From Odontesthes bonariensis (taxonomy: Eukaryota > Chordata > Actinopteri > Atheriniformes > Atherinopsidae), in contig NC_134510.1 of NCBI RefSeq assembly GCF_027942865.1, positions 26,095,209-26,159,208 on the forward strand: a DNA stretch of 64,000 bases. Reading direction: 5' to 3'. Within the stretch, counting starts at the first letter, position 1. Every line of letters starts with the position of its first letter. Position numbers and translations under genes: made by a program. Of the stretch, positions 36,044-48,700 are shown piece after piece. The notes under the pieces were generated by a model, which saw nothing but the letters and a program-made list of their open reading frames with translations, was not told where the DNA came from and ran no database searches.

Positions 36044-39000
36044 ATGTCTCCGTCTATGGCCCGATCTGCTCCAAGCGAGCTCAACCATTGGTGGAACCAG
36101 CTGAGGTTTCGCCTCCAAAATAAAAAAGGATGGAACGAGATGTTGGATGAGACATTCCTGATCTGCACAAAAAAGTAAAAAAGATTTTCAAACAAGGAAT
36201 TGGACCTAAAGTGATGTCATAGGCAAGCCTAATGTTTTTGTTTACAGTGGAAATGATGTTTAGTCTTTGTCCTTCTGTCCCTTAGCATAAATGACATTCC
36301 TCTCTTCTATGCGGCTAAAAACAACAGTGTCGGTTGCATCAAGAAACTGCTAAGCTGCGCGTCCACCAACATCTTTGAGAGAGGTGAGCCTGAGCTATGA
36401 ATTCGAGCCTTGTTGTGTTTGTCGTGACAGTGCTGTAATCCGTGTGGTTGTATTCTTCTCGCTCAGGAGCCCTCGGAGAGACGGCTCTTCACGTCGCTGT
36501 GATGAACGACAACCTGGATGCTGCTGTGGCTCTAATGGACGGAGCTCCTGAACTCATCAACGAGCCCATGACCTCTGAGCTTTTCCAAGGTGCTCATGCA
36601 TGAACATACACAAACTCTCACACACACACAGTAGATGCAGACGCAAACACAAATTGTAAAGTGTTGCTCTTATCGTTTTGTATGTTAAAGTTGTCTCCTC
36701 TTCGGTCCGCAGCTAAAAAAAATGCAGAGAAACTAAACATACACATGATTTGTAGACAGAATCTAATGTGAAGGCAGAGTATTTGAACTAATCCTCTGAT
36801 AAAGCCCTGAATATCAAACCTTTACACAAAGCAGCTTTTATTGGTTCAGAAAAATCTAACCAATCAATACCCAGCTGACACATCCCAAAGTGACCTCTTC
36901 ACAGCCTCCTCCTCTCCCATAGAAGAGTTGTAAACAACAAAACCTGATGCAAAGTTACTGTTTCAACTGCTGGGGTTACAGGGTGGGTTACAACTCAGCA
37001 TGATAACAAGGCTATTGATATGCAGATTGGCAGGGAGATTCTGTTTAGCTTCAAGCTTCACTTTCACTAAAGGTAAAACTGGGGAAATCACACGCAGACT
37101 CGCAGTAGCTCACAGAGTCACATCTGCCCTGCCAGTTAGCTCACCTTATAACTTAGGTTGTAATTTTATTAGGAAATTCTCCAGCTTCATCACTTCACAC
37201 CTCCACGTCAATGTATTATAAGAGTTTAAATTAGTATAAAAGATAGAAAATAAAGATACAATCTCAGTCCCTCATGTGGTGGTTGTGATCTCAGGGACTG
37301 TGCCGTGTTTGCTCAAATTGTGCTCGATCATCATTCAAGCACCAAATATAAATGTCAGGTTAAATCTGACGTGGTGTCCTGACTACAAATCTGCTAATTC
37401 ACAGCAGACCAAAGTACTCAGTCTGTCTCTGCCTCAGGTGTTACTCCTCTCCACATCGCCGTGGTGAATCAGAACATCAATCTGGTTTATCATCTGATTA
37501 GTCGTGGTGGTGATGCCGCTACACCTCGAGTCACTGGTCTGTATTTCAGGAAGAGGATTGGAGGACTTCTGTACTGTGGTGAGTCAGCATGATCTTACAA
37601 CAAAATGTAAGCAGCAGTCAGATATTGATGACAAAGTTGCTGCTAAGAATGTATATGCAAAACACAAAAAAAAGAAAAGGAATTTGTAAGAATCAGATGT
37701 ATTATTGATCCACAGGTGAGCACATCCTGGCTTTTGCTGCGTGTGCTGGAAATGAGGACATTATCAACATGGTGATCGACGCGGGGGCCAGTACCAGGGT
37801 CCAGGATTATCGAGGTGTGAAAAACCGACACTTTAGTTAGAGAGGACACAGGGTTATTTCATATAATAAGACAAAGCAGGCAACTGACCATGATGGACTG
37901 CTCTAAGGTCAGCTCTAAATTATTCGGGCTTGAAGCTGAAGTGTAACATCAACTAGAACAGTTCCTCCATTAACTGTAGCAAACTTACCTTCTGAGGTTG
38001 TTTTTTTCAGAAAAAAATGAAAAATTATGTTAAATCTTTGCATTGGAGAAGCTAAATTTGCAAGCACTTTTGTCCGTTGTCCGTTCAGCTCTTTTAAACA
38101 CTACGTAGATTTAACAAGTAATACTTTCAGCTGTGGAGTGCAGCTGATTTCTGGACGTCCACAACTGAAATTGTCAGAAGGTGCCAGACATCAGGACAAC
38201 TAAAACATAACATTTCAGAAAAGACAGCAACACAAGAAACGCACCAACAAAGCAGAGAACACTAGGTTTCAGGAAACGCAATAACCAAACATATTTAGTG
38301 GAGTTGTCTAATGTAGTTGCTTTTTCTCTTTATTGTTGTGTTCTGAAATGCTGTGTTTCAGTGTTGTTATTTTTTTAAGAAACGTTGTGTTGTGTTTTTT
38401 TTGTTGTGTTTCCTGTTTCAGTGCTGTGACTTGTGATCTTGTAGTGTGCGGTGTGTGGTTGGAACTTCTGCTTTCTTGTCGTGTTTGCCTAATTTGGCCA
38501 CCTGTAGGAGTCCAAAAGAAGCCCAGCAAAAGAAATCTGTGGTTAATATGGCCTTAAACCTCTGAGCATCTGTGCCAGTTATTGATAACTAATGTTCTTT
38601 ATTTTTCCTCTTGTGGCTCCTGTCTCTTGTGTACGCACATTCTAGGCAACACACTGCTTCATGTTTTGGTTCTGCAGCCCAACAAGACGACTGCGTGCCA
38701 GGCCATTGACCTGATTATGGCAAGGGATGTAGAGCTTGACCAGTCAGTGCCACTCGACATGGTGCCCAACTATCGAGGCCTTACACCTTTTAAACTGGCT
38801 GCCAAAGAGGGAAACATTGTGGTGGGTATCAAGCATGGGAGGTGCCACATGGTGGAAATGAAAGGTGGAGCAGATTATTTCACTGATCCTATCTTTCATG
38901 CTGGGATCCCCTCTGTCTCACTCAGGCATTTCAGCACCTGGTTAATAAAAGGCGTGTCGTCCAGTGGAGTCTGGGCCCTCTGAGCTCTCACCTGTATGAC

Positions 39001-42000
39001 CTGACAGAAATCGACTCCTGGGCCGACAACATGTCAGTAATGGAGCTCATTGTAGGCAGCCCACGGAGAGAGGTAAAAAACTAAATATACATTGTAGTTC
39101 AGGGAAATCCCACACCATTTTATTAGAAATACACATTTCAGTCAGAAAATAAACAAAATCTTTTGTACTCCAGGCCAGAGGGATTCTGGAGGTGACTCCT
39201 GTAAGACAGCTGGTCAGTCTGAAGTGGGACCTGTATGGAAAACATTATTTTAGGTAGGGATTGATTTCTGTCTGAGGTTAAATATCTGACCTGTACTCAT
39301 GTCCACTGTGTTCACACTGGGGTTTTCCCTCTCTCCTGCGTTAGGCTCCTGATGGTGTTGTATCTGCTGTACATTGGGACCTTCACACTTTGTTGTGTGT
39401 TTCGCCCTCTAAAGGACGCTCCAGAGAACTACACAAAGTCAGACATGGACAAAACCATCAGAGTCCAGAAGGCATTCAATGTGAGTTACAGTCATTAAAT
39501 AGAGAACAAATAAGTAAAATAGATCATAACAATATCATTGCATTTCACTTTCACAAACTAAGCATGTTTATTGCTTTGTTTTTATCACAGTTAATTCATA
39601 TTTAGGTATCCTATATTTCTGAGTGCAAGACTTTTAAGGAGCATTCTCTTGTACTGGGGGGCTGCAGCTCTTTATTCTAACTTATATTACTTTATCGTAA
39701 ATGACGTTCTGCAGAGTTTGAACGTTTCTATTACTATGATTTCAGTGATGACCGGATTTTCTACAGGCATTGTTCATAGGGAATACAGTTGTGATGTCCA
39801 GCACAATCAGTATTTAGTCCTCTGTTGACTCTAACAAAGATCATATTTGTGAATCTGTCAGTAGAGTACGCTAAATATTTCTGAAGGTCTTTTGCGGTTT
39901 AATGGTGCCTTTGATCTGCCTCACAAGCAATCCTACAAGTGGCCTTTTCTTTCCTCCAAATGACTTTTTGCTCTTCACCATTTTTGTTGACTTCCATTCT
40001 TATTTATTATGTAAACTGAGAAAACAGCAATTTGAAATTGTCATAATGGGACAAAATTAGCTATAAAGCATTGAAAAATTCCACTAGTCTGGCCTTTCAT
40101 AACCACAGAATAACCACAATTTTTTTTTAAAAAATCATAAAAGCATATTGATATTTGAGACTTTGTCAAGAAATTTTAAGAACTGTAAAAATCCACCTCA
40201 TCATCTTCATGTAACCAATAGGCCAATAACGAAATCTTTATTTCCCTTCTGCCTGACTCAGGAGAGTTATGTGACGTATGGCGACAGTCTGCGACTAGCG
40301 GGAGAGGTCATCAGTGTCCTGGGAGCGGTTGTCATCCTTGTCCTGGAGGTCAGTGCACAACGCATGCTCTGTATTCATAATCATTGCACGCCAAAGTGTA
40401 TTGCAAGTAAGAAATCGCCCTGCATTCCCTTTCCAAACAGATCCCTGATATACTGAGAGTAGGAGCAAGGCGCTACTTTGGCCAAACAGCACTGGGAGGA
40501 CCCTTCCATGTGATCCTGTAAATACAAACTCTTCTCAGCTGTATGATGATAACACAATGTTAGGCCTCTCCGTTTAACCTTGCTGCTGCTGTTTGTGTTG
40601 TTTGACCAGCATCAGCTATGCCTCCCTGGTGGTGCTGCTGTGTGTGTTCAGAGCCTGTGAGGTGCAGGGGGAGGCCGAGGTGATGGCAGTGTGCTTAGTT
40701 CTCGGCTGGTGCAACGTCATGTTCTTCGCCCGCGGTTTTGAAATGCTCGGCCCGTATGTCATCATGATACAAAAGGTACAGTTAAGCTCCCTGCAGCTTA
40801 TGGAAGCTCGTATAGTAGTTTGTTTCGCTTTCACACCTGTGGCCGTGTGTTTTCAAGTTGTTGTTTTGGTTTCAGATGGTCACCTGCTTGTGTTTTCAGT
40901 CTGAACAGCTTTGTGTCTCATTTCCTCCTAGATTATATTTGGAGACCTGACAAAGTTTATGTGGCTGAGTTTTATTGTTCTCATCGGTTTCTCCACCTGT
41001 GAGTATATTCTTGGCTTATTCCAAACTTTGTCTCTCTCACAGAGTGTAAATAAGACTTCAAAATACCAGAATTTAGAACTTTCTGCTCCTTTAGATGCAT
41101 ATTAATTTTTCTTTCACATTCTTTTTAGCCCTGTGGATGGTATACATGACCCAGGACCCAGATTCGCTCCCTGCGTATCGATCCTTCCCCATCACCCTCT
41201 TCTCCCAGTTTGAGCTCAGCGTGGGCCTGATTGACCTGCCGGTGGACCACACCGTCACTACGCCCCCCATCGTCCACGTGCTGCACGTCACCTTCTCTGT
41301 GGTCTCCTACATTCTCCTGCTCAACCTGCTGATTGCCATGATGAGCGACACACACTGGAGGGTGGCCCAGGAGAGAGATGAGCTTTGGAGGACTCAGGTG
41401 ACATACACATAGACTGTTGTGCACACATGCATAATGTTCTTGTTGGCACGAATTAAGCACTGCTGTGTCATGTTTACAGCTGTGATATTGTTGTGCAGGT
41501 GGTGGCCACAACTCTGATGCTGGAGAGGAGGCTTCCTCGCTGTTTGTGGCCTCGGCTCGGAGTGTGTGGGCTTAGCTACGGCCTGAAGGAGCGTTGGTAT
41601 CTCAGGTAAGAGAATACTTTGGTGCCAGAAGCAGGAACAGAAGCTTTCAAGGAAAACAGAAGCACTAATATAACCCCTTATATGACAGACATTTACATTG
41701 TTGAAGCCGTAATTATATCAGAGGAATGTTTCGTTAAATACCACAGAAAAGACATTGAATGACTAACCTGAACACTACCTGAATAGCCTTTAATGCACAC
41801 AAGTCAAGCTGTGCTGTGAGAGAAGCACAACTTTTAATATGGCTTATGGTTTGCTCATTTTCTTTACAGGGTTGAGGACAGAAATGACCCCATGATGCAA
41901 AAGATGCGACGCTACGTTAAAGTCTTTTCTAAGGAGGATGAAAAAGAAAAGGAGGGACTGGAGAAATCAGACACAATGAAGGGAACCCCGATGCTCAGAC

Positions 42001-42125
42001 CGAAAAATAGAGGTTGTAACAACAGGAGGGCACTAGCCGGTTGGGAAGTGATCCGTCACAGCGCTTTAGGTTTAGAGATGGAGCAGCAGGAGCCGGAGGA
42101 GGACCACGACATCAGATATGTTTAG
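36044..42125 (+). CDS. trpv6: TRPV6-type epithelial calcium channel
   Basis: TRPV5/6 channels are constitutive, highly calcium-selective tetramers in the apical membrane of epithelia; in fish they take up calcium in gill and skin ionocytes. Exons: 36044-36174, 36286-36383, 36467-36589, 37438-37578, 37716-37814, 38646-38821, 38926-39072, 39174-39253, 39345-39480, 40262-40348, 40441-40517, 40610-40775, 40932-40998, 41129-41397, 41499-41605, 41870-42125 (2160 bp, 719 residues; mammalian TRPV6 is about 725-765). Features: N-terminal ankyrin repeats ([30 protein letters not shown]), six transmembrane segments, an N-glycosylation sequon NYT between S1 and S2, pore Asp at about residue 545 (GLIDLP), S6 [15 protein letters not shown], and the TRP-region ERDELWR. 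Start: ATG 36044, with a second in-frame ATG at 36056. One gene represents the mammalian TRPV5/TRPV6 pair here. Confidence 0.95.
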
Positions 42126-42764
42126 AATGAAATGTCGCCCGATCCTCACGTGCATATTTTGAGGCCTTCAGAGCATATGAAATAGATGTAAAAAGTCGAT
42201 GCCTTTCATGAACTTGCAAAAAAAGGACTCATCTCTCTCGGTTTTCCTCTGTAGTCAACAGTGCAATTATTCCTGCAGTATTATGCTATAGAAAAGAGTG
42301 TTATTTTTATAGCAATATAAAAGATATGTAGCAGTAATGTATGTTCAGCTAGAATAAAGTGAAAGATTCAACTTGTCATGTAGCATGAATACTTTTATAT
42401 GAGAAAACAGATGACTTCAGACAAAATTACTGGCCTTCATTTCTAAGTTAGCAGGAAATGGAACGATTCAGTATAAAAGAGTATTGTACCATGATTAGAG
42501 CTTATAAGTGCTTATAAGCATAAGAATAAACTATTCTAATACAAACTATGCTGTGCATTGCTGTAAGAAACTATAACTCCGATAAAAATCAAACTGAGTG
42601 GTTACTTAAATGGTGAATACGCAGCTATCATCTAAAAAGCTTCATTATGTGTCTTTACTGGCTACTACTTATTGGAGTGTGATGTGGAAACTTAAATGAT
42701 TTGACAGGTTATTGAGGATATGATTGTTGCAGAAAATTGTTCTGTTAGAAAATAGTGGTGCCCA
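42126..42764. other. Convergent 3' ends of trpv6 and lectin gene
   Basis: The two stop codons are 639 bases apart on opposite strands. Plus-strand AATAAA hexamers lie at 42353-42358 and 42525-42530. I found no clear AATAAA for the minus-strand gene here. Confidence 0.6.
42353..42358 (+). promoter_or_regulatory. Polyadenylation signal AATAAA of trpv6
   Basis: First canonical hexamer after the trpv6 stop, 228 bases downstream. A second one follows at 42525. Confidence 0.6.
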
Positions 42765-45700
42765 TCAGAACTGAAGCTGACAGATGAAGTAGGTGGTAGC
42801 TTGACAGTAAGCTCTGTCCCAGTTCTTCTCAGGCTGTTCGTCAGTGTTGAGGAAAGCACAGTCGCCGTTATTTGGATACTCTGCCCAGTAACTGTAAAAC
42901 ATAAGAAAAAGATATGTGTTAAAAGTGTCATCACAGGATGTTAAGATTATTTTCACCAACTCGGGGAGAGAATAAACCCTTGTGTTGTGGCTTTTTTTTT
43001 TAGGGGAGGACCCAAATACAAATATGAAGTCGAGCTGTATTTCAAGCTGTTAGTGCCAAAAAAAAAAAACAGCAAAAAAAGGAGGAACAAAATGGGTAGT
43101 CATAGAAACATGTTGCGATGTTATGTCTCTAAAATCTGCAGATACATGAACTTTTCTCTGCCAATAAATCAGAATGAAACTTTAGTGCCACTTTTGGTTG
43201 ATGAGGATCAGGCTTGGTCATGTTGCCACGGCGATTTTAAGAAACATAAAATATAGCAGCATTAGAAACTAGGGCTGTCACTGCACAATTATTTTGAAAA
43301 GAATACAAGGCTATCAGACTAACTACTCGTTGTTTTCTTGTTTGTTTTACACAAGGAAGTAAGGAACGGCTAAAAGTTAACAAACAAAAAAACAGTCCGC
43401 AAACAATCATGTTTTGACTATCAGTTAAGGTCAAATAGTGACTATCATATATGCATTATCAACACAATATCGATAGTTTATTATTTTAATGTCACATTTA
43501 TCATCAGTACCAGAACAATGTGACACCCCCTATTAGAAACATAGAGATTCTTAGTATCTGGGTAGCATTCTTAGTGGAAAAATCGTGCAAAACAAGTGCA
43601 AAAGAGCACATAAGAGGAAGTAAAAGAGAGTATTTTTACTACAGAAATAAAACAGGAAAAAGGTAAAGAAACCCAAAGAACTTGAAGCCAAATATACTTT
43701 CACTGAGTGGACACTTTAACAGGTAGGGAATCGAAAACCGGTTCTTGTTGAGAACCGGTTCCTAGTGTTTTCAATTCCCTGGAATCATTTATCAATTTTG
43801 CAAACGATTCCCTTATCAATTCCAGTGGGCGCGAATGACGTCACCACGCAAGTTGCCATAATAGAGACTCTCTGGTGGCGAGTCCAGCGCAGCCAGCAGT
43901 CAACAGTAAACATGGCGCCCAAGCGGTACAAACGCTCGAAAGTTTGGTTTCACTTCACTAAAAAAGACAACAACAGGGCAACTTGCAATACTTGAAAAGT
44001 GGATATTTCATCAATGGGAGGAAATACTACCAACATGCAGAGACATTTGCGCACACAGCATGCAATAACTAACTATTAATGAATGTCGCGTTTTCGATCC
44101 GCTCCGGACTAACGTTGGTGAATCTCACCCCAGCAGCAGCAGCAGCAACGTTAGCATGTCCTGACCTTGTCTAATACTGCAGGTAACTAACTAACAAACA
44201 CTGCCTATCATGTTAACGCCATCTGCCTCATTGTAAAACCTGCTATTAGTAACGGTTAATGTTAAATGAGTGCCTTCTCATGCATTACATTTACAGGGCT
44301 CTCAAGTTTTCAAGTTTGCTTGGAGTGAGATTCGGGCGGGGCAGGGGCCGGGCCGTGTGCGCGGGGGGGGGGGGTTTCTTTCGTTTTTTTTGGGGGGGGG
44401 GGGGGGGGGGGGGGGGGGGCTGGTCCCTTGCAGTATCCCATCGCCATAAACTAGCTACTTAAAGAACAAAGAAATTGTTTTATTTATACCAAAATCACAA
44501 ATCTTCACTTTTACACTAAATTCTGCTATATTTTAAAATAAATTGTTTTAGGTATGCAAAGTCTTAACAAACAAAATTTCTTTATTTGTGTTGTTGTCAG
44601 TGTTGTAAGTTGATGCTAATTGACCTGTTTATTGTCCTTTTTTTCCCCAAATGAGAATCGATAAGGGAATCGAAAAAGAACCGAATTGTTAAGCAGAATC
44701 AAAAATGGAATTGGAATCTTAAAAATCTTATCAATTCCCGTCCCTATTAACAGGTCAACCTGTACAGTTTAATGCATTTCAGCATTTAGCATTTTTGTTC
44801 TTGAGAGCTTGCTGACATTTTTAGAAGTCCCAGCTAACGGTGGAGTTTTATTTGAATTTATCATATTGAGAGTTTCTAATATTTTTTTGTCTTTCCAATT
44901 TATGTGAGAGGGAAGCATGTTAGAAAATATCTCTCAATAGGTTAAACATTAAGGTCCCCGAGATTAAGTCAACAAAGGAGAATAAACTGTAATAGATGTG
45001 CATCTCAGAGATGTCAGAGAGAGGTTTGCTGATTGAATGTATAGCTTTACAAGTCTATAAATCAATCATTTGTTTATTTCTTAAGAGTCACCTCTCTTGC
45101 AGCTTGTTGTTGTTGACCCAGTTCCATGCAACATCGTTCTGTCTCAGTCCAATCCAGTATTTCAAGTTTCCTTTCCTTGTCAGAAAAGTCTAGAAAAAGA
45201 GAACACCATTCATATTTACACAAACAAGCTGCAGATTGTAACATTTCAACAAACAAGGACACCGTTACAGAAGGAAGCAGGTGAGCGCCATCAGAATCAC
45301 CTGAACATTCTGGTTGGTTATAACAGCCAAAGATCCACCACTGGAGGTGCAGTTCTGCTGACTCTCAGCCCATGACAGCCTGAAGGTGGACAGGAAATAA
45401 CAGGATCGTCCGTATGTCAGCCATCCTTTAGCACACTGCTGGCAGCCGATACCTGCAACCAGACAGAGATCCAGTACAATCAAGGCTACGAAAAGAAAGA
45501 ATGAAAACAGCCTGCAAATATGGGCTAAATTGCATATGTCAATTTGCAAAATGCTTTTGTGTTTAACCTAACTTAAATTTGTCCATATTCTATCTATCAT
45601 CTATAAACATGTATTTTTATTTATGCTTCCATGCATGAACACATATCGATCTAATATAGTCTAGGAGAAAATGATAAAGCTAACTGAACTTTGGTTCAGA

Positions 45701-48700
45701 TGATATAAAAACTTCCCCCATGACCTAGCATGAAGTGACTCCCTCAGCTGCCTGATTAAAAAATAATCTGGTTCATTGTGAAAGCAGAACTGTCACTAAA
45801 AATATTGTGATTTAAAAAGTATCAGATGTCTTCTTGGTTTCTACTCAGCATTTTTGCATCTTTGTGCTCACGTTTGGAATGGAAGTTTGGGAAGAGGTCC
45901 TGGCACTGCTCAGGACTGCATGTTGGAGAAGGAATTTGTCTGTCAGCTGCTGTAGTTTCCTCTTTCTCTGAGCAGACAGGGGATCCAGTTTGGACTAGAA
46001 ATGAGAGCACAGTGGGAGGAGATATGAAGGAAAGAATAATGCCCAAAGGCTGCAGCTCTGCAGCTGGGCACAGCTTTCATGTATGATCTATTGTTGTTAT
46101 GAGGAAAAGAACTATAGAAGCATTGTAATCGCAGAATAATAATATATACTCCAAAGTGTTTTAATACATCTCTGACTGTAAAAGTTCTCATAATCAGCTT
46201 TAGCGTTGCAAAGAGAATCAAACGAAGAGTGGTTTGTTGTTACAGTGATCCATGGCTGCAGATACTCACGTTTCACACTGAGGGCAATGACGACGAGCAG
46301 AAGGACGAGGCAGATTACTGAGAGCAACAAACATGCAGCACGGTACAGGCGTTCATTTCCCTCATTCTGTTTGCCTGAGGATGAAGACATCAAAAAATGT
46401 TAGTGAGCACGACACGGACCCCCATCAAGGCTGAGAAAACCGCCTCTTCCTACCTTTCTCTCCATCCAGTTCAACTGATAACTTGGATGCCAACTTTTCA
46501 CCGTCTTCGTCTTTTTTATCCTCAACATAACTGCGACAGAATTTGATGTACATGGAGAAAAATGTCCTGACGTTTTTGGGGAAGCTTGTTTACACTCCTG
46601 CTCCGTCTTCCTGTTCTGCTGACTCACAACTGCCTCCAACAGGGCTGTTTTAAGACCCCACTTTGTCTTATCGCCATAGCAACACCCCAGCCTTCAGTTT
46701 TTCCTAAATCATTCATGGGGCACAGTGGATGGCTTGTCTTTGAATGCCAAAAACTTTAATCTCTCCCGCTGTCTCACTCTTTAAGAATTAATGTGTGTGT
46801 GTGTAAGAGCGAAAAATAGTCACAGACAGAGACTCCAAAACAACAGATTGGATTTCATTTGAGGGTCATTTCAGATCAGTGTTCGGGTCAGGCAGAAACA
46901 CACCAGCGCCACTGGTACAGACTTAAGACAGTCTCAATATGAGATTATAGAACAGGATTTCATGCAGAAAGTGGGATCAAAGCAAGGTCTTTCTCAAAGG
47001 GCTTTATACAGCAATTCACCTGTCTGCACTTTAGCAATAAAAAGACAACGTTTCTCTTTCTAAATTCGATCCTACCAAGTTACAGAAAACCACCCATGTT
47101 TTAGTAAAGTAGCATATATTAGAGTATGTTAGTGAAATTAAAGTACACGCCCTGCTATGACATTCTGCTACGTGTCCATTAGCTTCCTTCTTTCATTTGT
47201 CACGACACACAACTGATGTGTGTGAAAGCAAAAACATCAAGAGAAAACCACCAAACAGTCTGACATTGAGCAACATGGTTATGGGAAAAGCAAGTTCAGT
47301 CTGCTTGTGCTCTTTATGAAAAAAATACACGTTGAATTTATTTTGTTCTGTTTATTTTCCATTACATCTGTGTCAAAGGCAGTAAATCAAACATTAGGTT
47401 TATATTTACAGGCTTTCATTAACCTAATGGAAGTAAAAATGTAATTTTCTGTTTTCCAAAGTGATAAAGACAAGGAGACTTACGGAGTTTCAGAAACTGA
47501 AAAGTGTTTCTTATCAGTCGAGCTGAAGGTCATTTCTTTGGTCCTCCCAGCTTTACAGTTGCTGCTGATTAAATTTGTTGATGTTACTTTAGGTGGAATT
47601 TTAAAGTGATAATAAAGGGCATAGAGGGTTAGTGGTGAAGTGTGTTGATTACGGCAGCAGAGCTGCATCACACTGCAGTCTTTGAGGGAGCAAAGACTGT
47701 ACTTGTTACTTCATGCAAACTTGACTAAGCTCAAACACTTCAGAAATATATTCTACTCCTGTTTATAAAATGAATGCTGAAAAACCAAAGTCTCGGCAGC
47801 TTTATATAGTTGTAGAAAAACTCTGTATGGGTCTTGTACATCTGGACTACAGGCTGTGTAAAGCAATGGTTGTTAGATGTAGCTAAACGACCGTAGTTGG
47901 ACGACTTTTCATTACATTGTACTGAGTTAAGGATACTCCTGTAAACTGACAGTATTATTTAACAACTCTAATTTGTATTAATCTGACAATAACACATACT
48001 GATTTGTAACACAATACTTTGCTATTGCAAGATATTACATGCTGTAATAACCCAGTTTGTAGTTCAAATGAATTTTTGGAAATCCAGCGTCCGTATATGT
48101 ATATCTGTATATAAGATGACTCTCTCACACTCACTCAAAGATAGAAAGTCTGTCAGACATGTGGGCATTTGCACATTTTTTTTTATGTTTTTAATGTTCT
48201 CTTAAATTGATGTTTAGACAGAGCGAAACACTTCACAGAATCAGAGGGGAGAAGTCAAAACAGCCACATGTAGATTTCAGTGGTCACCTATTTTGGCCTA
48301 TTTTGCAACCAAACCCGAAACCAGCTCAAACCTCCCACGAAAGCAACAAGCAGCGCTCTGCTTCTCCTGACAAAACCCCCGCAGTGTTGAGCTTTCCAAC
48401 AATATAGCATGATAATTGAATTTTTTTCACATCAAAAGTTTCCACCTTAATTCATTATATAAAGAAAACAATCATCTGATTACTCATTACTTATTTTCAA
48501 ACTAAATGTTTTAATGGATTATTTATGTACGGACGGGTGGAGACAAACACCGATGAAACTCAGTCATGAGTAACCAGCATGTAAGCCAGCAGATGCTTAA
48601 TGATCTGTCTGTCTGACAAAGGGGATTAAAACTTAAAAAACATTGGGAAACATGATGGGGTGCTTAAACAGCATCAAAGATGGGCGCAGCCTTAAAGTTT

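Noticed and set aside
45074..45262. 62-residue minus-strand frame over the lectin exon
   Set aside because: It is out of frame. The correct frame there reads KYWIGLRQND and joins both neighbouring lectin exons.
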